Shown one piece after another: positions 1 to 5,640 of a DNA stretch of 8,410 nt. The position numbers were made by a program, and so were the translations under genes. Where the stretch lies: NCBI GenBank assembly GCA_934630995.1, contig CAKTXU010000060.1:1-8410 (forward strand). Direction: 5' to 3'. The notes beneath the pieces were generated by a model, which was not told the DNA's origin, ran no database searches, and saw only the letters and a list, made by a program, of their open reading frames with translations. Source of the DNA: an uncultured Eubacteriales bacterium. Lineage in GTDB: Bacteria; Bacillota; Clostridia; Oscillospirales; Acutalibacteraceae. Every line of letters begins with the position of its first letter. The stretch's first letter is position 1.

Positions 1-501
1 ACTCCCGCCGCCGTGGCGGCGGATTTCGACTCCGGGCGAAGAGAGGACGCAGAAGCCGCCGGTGCAGAGCTCTTGCGTTTGCCGGTGGAAAAGGACTTCA
101 CCGATACTATGGCGGCCGCCAGCCTGGCGCTGGACAAGGGCTTTCGCGAGTTTCTCATTCTTGGCGGCACTGGCGGAAGACTGGATCATACCCTGGCGAA
201 TATCGCTGTGCTGCAATATTTGCACAATCGCGGTGCCGTCGGCTGGATAGGGGACGAGCATACACTGGTCCGGCTCTATTCCCCGGGAAATTATGAGATT
301 CCGTCGCAGTCCTGTCATTTCTCCCTAATCCCTTACGGAGGCCCCGCAGAGGGAATTACCCTGCAAAATGCGGTTTATCCGCTGAACGACGCTATTTTGT
401 CCATGGAAACCTCATTGGGCGTCAGCAACGAATTTATGGCAAAACCACTGGGATTTTCCTTTAAAAAAGGATTTTTACTCTTTTTTCTATCAAAAGATTG
501 A
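1..501 (+). CDS. thiN: Thiamine diphosphokinase (thiamine pyrophosphokinase), 5'-truncated by window edge
   Basis: This cytoplasmic enzyme transfers pyrophosphate from ATP to thiamine, making the cofactor thiamine diphosphate. The reading frame is open from base 1 and the protein starts upstream of the window; a GTG at 13 lies inside the conserved core and is not the start. About 166 residues of a family of roughly 210 are visible. Motifs seen in order: ADFDS (the conserved DFDS metal/ATP site), EKDFTDT (the acidic D-x-TD site), GGTGGRLDHTLANI (the GGRxDH active-site signature), and SLGVSNEF near the C-terminus, which matches the thiamine-binding end of the family. The C-terminal strand (GFLLFFLSKD) is the usual last strand. 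The next annotated genes are a 47-residue membrane protein and spoVM. The B. subtilis counterpart yloS/thiN also sits next to spoVM, so gene order supports the call. Confidence 0.92.
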   Translation, partial: TPAAVAADFDSGRREDAEAAGAELLRLPVEKDFTDTMAAASLALDKGFREFLILGGTGGRLDHTLANIAVLQYLHNRGAVGWIGDEHTLVRLYSPGNYEIPSQSCHFSLIPYGGPAEGITLQNAVYPLNDAILSMETSLGVSNEFMAKPLGFSFKKGFLLFFLSKD

Positions 502-520
502 CACCACTTGCACCGTTTCC

Positions 521-547
521 GAATATGCTGATAGTGAGACATGGGAA
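521..547 (+). promoter_or_regulatory. Possible sigma-E-like promoter upstream of the 47-aa ORF and spoVM
   Basis: GAATATG (521-527) matches six of seven positions of the sigma-E -35 consensus KMATATT. CATGGGAA (540-547) matches only part of the -10 consensus CATACAMT, and the 12-base spacer is slightly short. The location suits a mother-cell promoter for the small ORF and spoVM, which is under sigma-E control in B. subtilis. The match is weak and could be chance. Confidence 0.22.
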
Positions 548-585
548 AGCCGTGCTCCAATCAAGCATAAGGACGGTGTTTTTTT

Positions 586-729
586 ATGAGGCGTAAAAGC
601 GGGATAGGCAGCTGTGCTGCCGCATTCGGCGCGGGGCTGCTGGTGGCCATGATCTGCCCGCCGAAGCTGATGCTTGTATTGGCTGCGGCCGCCCTGGTGG
701 TCATGGGCTGTTCACGGCTCAAAAATTGA
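586..729 (+). CDS. Uncharacterised 47-residue membrane protein, helical hairpin, next to spoVM
   Basis: The function is not recognised. The ATG at 586 is preceded by AAGGA (569-573) at a long spacing of 12 bases, most of it a T-run. The protein has a basic N-terminus (MRRKS), a hydrophobic stretch at about residues 9-24, a Pro-Pro-Lys turn at 25-27, a second hydrophobic stretch at about 28-41, and a short basic tail ending RLKN. This predicts a two-helix membrane hairpin with a positively charged start. Cysteines lie at 10, 24 and 42. Its stop is 13 bases before the spoVM start, so the two are almost certainly co-transcribed. Small proteins with a PPK turn are familiar to me from clostridial genomes, but I know of no assigned role. 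A sporulation role is inferred only from position. Confidence 0.7.
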   Translation: MRRKSGIGSCAAAFGAGLLVAMICPPKLMLVLAAAALVVMGCSRLKN

Positions 730-742
730 AGGAGGCTGCCAT

Positions 743-832
743 ATGAAAATCGTCATCGTTAAGAGTCCGAAAATGTTCAGCGGTATCCTGCGCCGTATTT
801 TCGGCATCAAGAAAGAAAATTACATAGATTGA
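743..832 (+). CDS. spoVM: Stage V sporulation protein M (SpoVM), 29 residues
   Basis: SpoVM is a tiny amphipathic helix made in the mother cell. It inserts in the outer forespore membrane by sensing its convex curvature and recruits the SpoIVA ATPase that founds the coat. The protein starts MKIVIVKSPKMFSGILRR. It aligns without gaps to the 26-residue B. subtilis protein at M1, K2, K7, P9 (the proline that B. subtilis work found important for localisation), K10, G14, I15, R17 and G21, and has a basic end (IKKE). The C-terminus is about three residues longer (ending NYID). The start is fixed by a perfect AAGGAGG (729-735) seven bases upstream. A thiN gene upstream and spoIVA nearby support the call. 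At 90 bases it falls below common gene-length cut-offs and is easily missed. Confidence 0.92.
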   Translation: MKIVIVKSPKMFSGILRRIFGIKKENYID

Positions 833-847
833 TAAAACATCCTGCAG

Positions 848-880
848 CCCTCCGCCGATATCCGGCGGAGGGTTCTTTTT
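848..880 (+). terminator. Intrinsic terminator after spoVM
   Basis: A perfect 10-bp GC-rich stem (CCCTCCGCCG at 848-857 pairing with CGGCGGAGGG at 863-872) encloses the five-base loop ATATC and is followed by TTCTTTTT (873-880). It begins 15 bases after the spoVM stop and separates the small-gene transcript from sipL. Confidence 0.93.
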
Positions 881-976
881 GCAAAAATAGTGAGTAACGG
901 CGGTATACTTTGCGGACAGGTCGAATATATCTGTGTTAGATAATAGGCATCGACAGCATAAAGGAGAGGTGTATTC
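881..976 (+). promoter_or_regulatory. AT-richer leader of sipL, expected to hold its promoter
   Basis: This gap lies between the spoVM terminator and the sipL start and is locally AT-rich compared with its surroundings. Because a strong terminator precedes it, sipL needs its own promoter here. GAATATA (923-929) resembles a sigma-E -35 element, and CATCGACA (948-955) is a partial -10, but the spacing of 18 is too long. GATAAT (939-944) resembles a sigma-A -10 without a well-spaced -35. No single promoter is convincing. A good ribosome binding site, AAGGAG, lies at 961-966. Confidence 0.35.
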
Positions 977-2500
977 ATGGACCTAAAGGTAATGAACAGG
1001 GCCGTTTCCGTCGTCGAAACCTTGTTTGATGATTTCGACGAACGCCCGGTTGACTGTGATTTCGTCCTGCCCGATTATTGTCCGGATATCGCGGCCGTGC
1101 TCAAATGCACGCTGAAGCCGGTCGTGCAGTCGAAACAGCTCAGCGGTGATCGGATGATCGTGGACGGTCTGGCCCTTATCCGGGTGATGTATCTGGACGA
1201 GGGTCGAAAATGCGTGCGCTGCTGCGAATTCAGCCAGCCGTTTACCAGCACCTTCGCCGTCAAAAACGTGGGCGTGAATGCCTGCATTCAGGTGACGGCG
1301 AAAACCGATTATGTCAACTGCCGCGCTCCCAGTCCCCGCCGGCTGGATAGTCACGGCGCCTTTACCGTCAAGCTGAAAATTACCGCTGAAGGGACCAGCG
1401 ATATCGTATCTGATCTTAAAGGCGATAAACTTTACAGCCGGAAAAGCGCCGTTTCCTTTACGGTTCCGGCGGCTTCGGCCGAAAAACCTTTCACCATCAG
1501 CGAGGTACTGGAGCTGGGAACGGGGAAAGCCCCGGCGGAAGCGCTGATCCGCGGCGACGCGGTACCCCATCTGACCGAGTGCAAAATACTGGCCAACAAG
1601 GTCATTGTTAAAGGTGATTTACTGCTCAAAAACCTGTATGTTAGCGACATTGCGGCGGGGACGATGGAGCAGGTTCGCCATGAGGTGCCCTTCAGCCAAA
1701 TTATCGATGTGGATGGACTGAACGACGAATGGCTGTGCGATGTGGAGCTGGAGGTCCTCTCCAGTGATGTCCATATCACCGTCAACCAAAGCGGAGAAAG
1801 CACCCTGCTGTCCGTCAATATCAAGGTGCTGGCCCTGGTGCAGTGCTATCGCACGGCAGCCTGCGAGGTCGTGACCGATGCCTATTCCGCCTACTGCCCG
1901 CTGAGGCTGGAAACCAAACGTCTGGATACCGCTCATCTGGTGGGGATTCGCCGGGATACGGCTGTGGTCAAGGAATCCCTGGATTTGCCGCCCGAAGGGG
2001 TTGCCGAAGTGGTGGATATCTGGTGCGAGGCGTTTCCTTCCGCCCAGCGCTGTGTGGACGGTAAAAGCTATATCGACGGCAAGCTGATGATAGCCATGCT
2101 GGCCAAGGACAATGCCGGAGTGGTTTCCTATTATGAGAGAACCGGCGGGTTCACATTGGAATACGATGAGCCCTGTCAGGAAATGACGGCCTCCATCCAG
2201 GCTCTGGGCGCGGAGTACACGGTCATGGGCAGTAAGGTAGAAATCCGTGTGGAACTGGCTGTGTGCCGCTGCTGCTATGTGTCGGATGGCTGTATGGCCG
2301 TAACGGGCGTCACGGCGGACGAAAACGCCGGTTTCCCGGAGGAGAAGGCGGCGCTGAAGATTTATTTTGCCTCGGGCGGAGAATCCCTTTGGGAAATCGC
2401 GAAAAACTGCCATACCTCGGTTGAGGCGGTTATGGAAGAAAACGGGCTGCAGTCTGATGTCCTGCCGAATGACTCCATGCTGCTTGTGCCGTTATGCTGA
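977..2500 (+). CDS. sipL: SpoIVA-interacting coat morphogenetic protein SipL (DUF3794/SPOCS plus LysM)
   Basis: In Clostridioides difficile, SipL binds SpoIVA through its C-terminal LysM domain and tethers the spore coat to the forespore, filling the role of SpoVID in Bacillus. The 507-residue protein fits that family in length and layout. The N-terminus carries the DUF3794 signature around residues 30-48 (LPDYCPDIAAVLKCTLKP). Further SPOCS-like beta-rich segments are seen at roughly 190-285 and 330-435. A LysM domain occupies about 460-507 (GESLWEIAKNCHTSVEAVM, then LPNDSMLLVP). There is no signal peptide or membrane segment, as expected for a mother-cell cytosolic protein. The start is supported by AAGGAG ten bases upstream. 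spoIVA follows after 14 bases, so the two partners are probably co-expressed. The protein is unusually cysteine-rich (22 Cys) and ends in Cys. A generic LysM/DUF3794 protein is the alternative, but the adjoining spoIVA makes SipL the best name. Confidence 0.9.
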   Translation: MDLKVMNRAVSVVETLFDDFDERPVDCDFVLPDYCPDIAAVLKCTLKPVVQSKQLSGDRMIVDGLALIRVMYLDEGRKCVRCCEFSQPFTSTFAVKNVGVNACIQVTAKTDYVNCRAPSPRRLDSHGAFTVKLKITAEGTSDIVSDLKGDKLYSRKSAVSFTVPAASAEKPFTISEVLELGTGKAPAEALIRGDAVPHLTECKILANKVIVKGDLLLKNLYVSDIAAGTMEQVRHEVPFSQIIDVDGLNDEWLCDVELEVLSSDVHITVNQSGESTLLSVNIKVLALVQCYRTAACEVVTDAYSAYCPLRLETKRLDTAHLVGIRRDTAVVKESLDLPPEGVAEVVDIWCEAFPSAQRCVDGKSYIDGKLMIAMLAKDNAGVVSYYERTGGFTLEYDEPCQEMTASIQALGAEYTVMGSKVEIRVELAVCRCCYVSDGCMAVTGVTADENAGFPEEKAALKIYFASGGESLWEIAKNCHTSVEAVMEENGLQSDVLPNDSMLLVPLC

Positions 2501-2514
2501 GAGGGGGAAGGAAC

Positions 2515-3993
2515 ATGGAAGGAGCAAGCATTTACGATACCATCGCCAAACGAACCAACGGCGATATCTATGTGGGCGTGGTGGGTCCTGTCCGCACAGG
2601 TAAATCCACCTTCATCAAGCGGTTTATGGATACGCTGGTGATTCCCAATATTGAGAGCGGGTATAAAAGGGAGCGCGCCACCGATGAGCTGCCCCAGTCC
2701 TCCGCAGGCAGGACCATCATGACCACCGAGCCCAAGTTTATTCCGGAGGATGCGGTCACCATCACGGTAGATGGTACGGCCACTATGAATGTCCGGCTCA
2801 TCGACTGCGTCGGCTATATCGTGCCATCCTCTCTGGGCTACATAGAAAACAATGCACCCAGGATGGTAAAAACGCCTTGGTATGAAGAGGAAATTCCCTT
2901 CAATATGGCGGCGGAAATCGGTACGCGGAAGGTCATCACGGAGCATTCCACCATCGGTCTGGTTGTCACCACCGACGGCAGCATCACGGAGATTCCGCGG
3001 GAGGAATATGAGGAAGCGGAAGAGCGTGTCGTCAATGAGCTCAGAGAGATAAACAAGCCCTTTGTCGTCATCCTCAATACGATGAATCCCACCAGCTCTG
3101 CCGTTTTGCAGATGAGCGCGGATCTGGAAAGCAAATACGGCGTTCCCGTCTGTCCGGTGAACTGCCTTGAAATGGACGAGGCGGAAATCCGCCGTATCCT
3201 TGAAAAGGTTCTCTTCGAGTTCCCAGTCAGGGAAATCGGCGTCGAGCTGCCCAAATGGCTCACCAGCCTTGACAAGAACCACCCCATCCGTAAGACTATC
3301 TTCGACTCCATCCGGGCTGCAGCGGCCAGTGCCACCAAAATCAGTCACGTCTCCGCCATGACGGGAGACATCATTGCCTGCGAATACGTCGATAACGCAC
3401 GACTCGCGGCCATTGAGCTGGGGAAAGGAAGCGCCTCCATTTGCGTCAGCATCAAGCCCGGGCTGTTCTACCAGGTGCTGGGTGAAACGACCGGCCTTCC
3501 CATTGCGGATGAGGCAGCCCTGATGGCGACGATGATGGAACTGGCCGAGGTCAAAAAACGGTATGATAAAATCAAAAACGCCATGGACGAGGTGGAGGCC
3601 ACCGGCTACGGTATCGTCATGCCCGATCTGGAGGAGATGACGCTGGAGGAGCCCGAAATCATCAAGCAGAGCGGCCGCTACGGCATCCGTTTGAAGGCGG
3701 AAGCGCCCTCCATCCACATGCTCAAAGCCAACATCACCACGGAGGTTTCCCCCATCGTGGGTTCCGAGAAGCAGTCGGAGGAGCTGGTGAGCTATCTGCT
3801 GCGTGAATTTGAGGAGAATCCCTCAAAAATTTGGGAATCCAATATCTTCGGTACCTCTCTGTATGGTCTGGTCAACGAGGGGCTGCATAACAAGCTCTAT
3901 CGCATGCCGGGCGACGCGCGTCTAAAGCTGAAGGAAACGGTGGAACGGATTATCAACGAGGGATGCAGCGGACTCATCTGTATCATCGTGTGA
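2515..3993 (+). CDS. spoIVA: Stage IV sporulation protein A (SpoIVA), coat-basement ATPase
   Basis: SpoIVA is a mother-cell protein that hydrolyses ATP to polymerise irreversibly around the forespore, forming the base layer of the coat; SpoVM anchors it. From ATG 2515 it is 492 residues, the same length as in B. subtilis. It shows the Walker A motif GPVRTGKST with K30, a TT pair at 70-71 in the sensor-threonine region, and the Walker B-like D97 in LIDCVGY, all at B. subtilis numbering. It also has the HSTIGLVVTTDGS and NTMNP segments of the P-loop domain. The highly conserved C-terminus (INEGCSGLICIIV), needed for SpoVM contact in B. subtilis, is present. The 2515 start was chosen because AGGGGG (2502-2507) lies seven bases upstream and the N-terminus MEGASIYDTIAKRTNGDIY aligns with the family. 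An in-frame ATG at 2494 inside the sipL end would add seven atypical residues. Confidence 0.97.
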   Translation: MEGASIYDTIAKRTNGDIYVGVVGPVRTGKSTFIKRFMDTLVIPNIESGYKRERATDELPQSSAGRTIMTTEPKFIPEDAVTITVDGTATMNVRLIDCVGYIVPSSLGYIENNAPRMVKTPWYEEEIPFNMAAEIGTRKVITEHSTIGLVVTTDGSITEIPREEYEEAEERVVNELREINKPFVVILNTMNPTSSAVLQMSADLESKYGVPVCPVNCLEMDEAEIRRILEKVLFEFPVREIGVELPKWLTSLDKNHPIRKTIFDSIRAAAASATKISHVSAMTGDIIACEYVDNARLAAIELGKGSASICVSIKPGLFYQVLGETTGLPIADEAALMATMMELAEVKKRYDKIKNAMDEVEATGYGIVMPDLEEMTLEEPEIIKQSGRYGIRLKAEAPSIHMLKANITTEVSPIVGSEKQSEELVSYLLREFEENPSKIWESNIFGTSLYGLVNEGLHNKLYRMPGDARLKLKETVERIINEGCSGLICIIV

Positions 3994-4032
3994 TTCTGCA
4001 GGTTAGCTCCGTTCCGGAAAGGAATGACGAAA

Positions 4033-4884
4033 ATGCCAGAGGAAAGACCATATCGCACGCACAGGCAGCATTCCCCGAGGACGGAGCGGAAGGCTTCGTC
4101 CTCGGGTATGAAGCTGCTAGCCGTGCAAAGTATTTCCTGCGCCATTGTTCTGATTATCGCCTTGCTGATGCGTCTGGTAGGCGGCGACGCCTTTTCCCAG
4201 CTGCGGCAGAGTTTCAACGAATCCATTATGAACAACTCCATTGCGGCAACGATTGCGGCACTGTTCGGCGGCGACTCGTCATCCGGAGAGTCGTCGGATG
4301 CTCCGGCTTCCCAAACAGGGGAGCCGGAGTCCTCCGGCAGTGCTGAAAGCGCTGCCAGTGCTCCGGAATCCACGGGGAGCCCGGAGAGCTCCGTGGCAGC
4401 AGTGGGCGGACAAGATATCTCCGTGACAGAAAAAAAGGTCTTTTTTGCGCCGGAGGGCGCTACCTTTGCCCCCTTAAAGACCAATCGTGCAGCGGTTCTG
4501 CCGCTCACCGATGGAAAGATAACCTCATATTTCGGCTATCGGGAGAATCCGACAAAAGGTGGAGAGAGCTTTCATAAGGGCGTCGATATCGGCGCGCCTG
4601 CCGGGAGCCCCGTATCCGCCATGTACTACGGTGTAGTAGCCGCCACCGGCTCCGGCGGCAGCTACGGCAACTATGTGCGGATATCGCACGGCGACGGCAT
4701 CGAAATTCTATATGCCCATTGCTCTGAAATCCTGGTGGAGGAGGGGATGATCATCCGGGCAGGGGAGATTGTCGCCCGGGTGGGGTCCACAGGTGATTCC
4801 ACCGGCAATCACTTGCATATTGAAGCCTTGGTGGATGGCATCGCCTACGATCCCCTACCTCTGCTCCCGGCAGACAAATACTGA
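4033..4884 (+). CDS. Membrane-anchored M23/LytM peptidase-domain protein, SpoIVFA-like by position
   Basis: From ATG 4033 the protein is 283 residues. It has a basic N-terminus, one membrane helix at about 28-46, a low-complexity Ser/Glu/Pro/Gly linker at about 79-126, and a LytM (peptidase M23) domain at about 157-278. Every LytM active-site residue is present: H181 and D185 (FHKGVDIG), H229 (YAHCSE), and H260 and H262 (GNHLHIEA). In B. subtilis, SpoIVFA is a one-helix LytM protein encoded just before SpoIVFB; it holds and inhibits that protease until cleaved by SpoIVB. Position, length and layout match, but B. subtilis SpoIVFA has a degenerate LytM site. SpoIIQ, another LytM membrane protein of sporulation, is the main alternative. 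It follows spoIVA by about 39 bases with no terminator. AAAGGA (4018-4023) is well spaced for 4033; ATG 4024 would add three residues but sits against the AAAGGA. Confidence 0.8.
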   Translation: MPEERPYRTHRQHSPRTERKASSSGMKLLAVQSISCAIVLIIALLMRLVGGDAFSQLRQSFNESIMNNSIAATIAALFGGDSSSGESSDAPASQTGEPESSGSAESAASAPESTGSPESSVAAVGGQDISVTEKKVFFAPEGATFAPLKTNRAAVLPLTDGKITSYFGYRENPTKGGESFHKGVDIGAPAGSPVSAMYYGVVAATGSGGSYGNYVRISHGDGIEILYAHCSEILVEEGMIIRAGEIVARVGSTGDSTGNHLHIEALVDGIAYDPLPLLPADKY

Positions 4885-4924
4885 ACCCTATGGGGAACGG
4901 GCATATTGAAGGCGTGGTGCGCCT

Positions 4925-5512
4925 ATGATAGAGATGCAATGGAGAGGAACGGCTATCCGCCTGAGCCTGCTTTTCCCGGCGCTGGTCGTGGTGCTGCTGG
5001 TTATGGACAAGAGCGGTATGTCCATCTGGTGCCTTGCCGCCTCAGCCATGCATGAAGCCGGCCATTTCGCGGCCCTGCTGGCCTTTAGCGCCCGGCCTTC
5101 CCGCGTCGAGGTCGGAATATTCGGCATCCGGGTGGAGCAGGAGCCGCACACACCGCTCAGCTATGGAAAGAACATTTTGGTGTCATTGGCGGGGCCCCTG
5201 GTCAACCTGGGCAGCTGCATTTTACTGGTGGCCACATCCGGCCTGACGATACCAGCGGCTGTTCATGCCTCGCTGGCTTTTTTCAATCTGCTGCCGATTG
5301 AACCGCTGGATGGCGGACAGGCGCTATTGTCTCTGCTTGCCATGCGTTTGGAGGAGGAGCGGGCGGAACGGCTTGTTTTCCTCATCTCCGTCTTCACAAT
5401 ACTGCCCCTGTTTGCTGCCGGATTTTATATGCTTGCCGTCAGCGGCTATAATATCAGTCTTTTGGTGGTATGTATCTATCTCAGCCTGCTGATTCTGTTT
5501 AAACGAGGGTGA
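4925..5512 (+). CDS. spoIVFB: SpoIVFB-like site-2 (M50) intramembrane metalloprotease, lacking CBS domain
   Basis: SpoIVFB sits in the mother-cell membrane around the forespore and cuts pro-sigma-K inside the membrane, switching on late mother-cell genes. The zinc motif HEAGH falls at residues 43-47, exactly the position of HELGH in B. subtilis, with E44 as the catalytic base. The third ligand region, NLLPIEPLDGG, provides N121 and D129 in the standard M50 arrangement. SLAGPLVNL near residue 85 is the conserved segment following helix 3. Around six hydrophobic segments fill nearly the whole 195 residues. B. subtilis SpoIVFB has 288 residues, the extra part being a C-terminal CBS domain; here the protein ends right after the last helix with KRG. 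ATG 4925 has only a weak, distant AAGG upstream, suggesting coupled translation. A terminator follows. A general M50 protease is possible, but the gene order favours SpoIVFB. Confidence 0.83.
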   Translation: MIEMQWRGTAIRLSLLFPALVVVLLVMDKSGMSIWCLAASAMHEAGHFAALLAFSARPSRVEVGIFGIRVEQEPHTPLSYGKNILVSLAGPLVNLGSCILLVATSGLTIPAAVHASLAFFNLLPIEPLDGGQALLSLLAMRLEEERAERLVFLISVFTILPLFAAGFYMLAVSGYNISLLVVCIYLSLLILFKRG

Positions 5513-5518
5513 TAGCGG

Positions 5519-5557
5519 CCTCCAGTCATAGGAATTCCTACGTCTGGAGGTCTTTTT
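5519..5557 (+). terminator. Intrinsic terminator after the SpoIVFB-like gene
   Basis: CCTCCAG (5519-5525) pairs with CTGGAGG (5544-5550) and is followed by TCTTTTT (5551-5557). Inside, a perfect palindrome TAGGAATTCCTA (5529-5540) extends the hairpin after a small internal bulge. It begins six bases after the stop codon and marks the end of the sporulation unit. Confidence 0.88.
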
Positions 5558-5572
5558 CCATGAAGGCGGAGG

Positions 5573-5601
5573 TTGCGCCGCCCGCCGGAGTGTGATAAGA
5601 T
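5573..5601 (+). promoter_or_regulatory. Predicted sigma-A promoter of feoAB
   Basis: TTGCGC (5573-5578) and TAAGAT (5596-5601) are separated by exactly 17 bases, and a TGTG stretch (5591-5594) precedes the -10, giving a reasonable housekeeping promoter. Transcription would start near 5608, about 30 bases before feoA. It is the only recognisable promoter between the terminator and feoA. Confidence 0.55.
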
Positions 5602-5617
5602 AGAGACGCTGATAAGA
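5593..5617 (+). repeat. Direct repeat TGATAAGA x2, possible iron-regulator operator
   Basis: The octamer TGATAAGA occurs at 5593-5600 and again at 5610-5617, one copy over the predicted -10 and the other just after the expected transcription start. GATAA resembles one half of a Fur box (GATAAT), but the copies are direct rather than inverted. A repressor bound here would block the promoter. The role is inferred from placement alone. Confidence 0.35.
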
Positions 5618-5640
5618 ATCCAGGAGATAGGAAGATTCAC

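Noticed and set aside
13..15. GTG as the start of the thiamine diphosphokinase gene
   Set aside because: It falls within the conserved core only a few residues before DFDS. The frame is open to base 1, so the gene is cut by the window edge.
457..476. Hairpin TCCTTT/AAAGGA plus T-run as a thiN terminator
   Set aside because: The stem is only six A/T-rich pairs and lies inside the thiN coding region before its stop, so it is probably an effect of Phe/Lys codons.
1619..2413. 264-residue open frame on the minus strand
   Set aside because: It is a shadow of sipL, with His/Gly/Arg-heavy composition typical of an antisense frame and no recognisable motif.
2494..2514. Earlier spoIVA start overlapping the sipL end
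   Set aside because: It adds seven residues not found in the family. ATG 2515 has a properly spaced ribosome binding site and gives the 492-residue length with K30 and D97 in register.
2362..3717. 451-residue open frame on the minus strand
   Set aside because: It lies fully antisense to spoIVA and the end of sipL, resembles no family I know, and long antisense frames are expected in GC-rich genes with strong codon bias.
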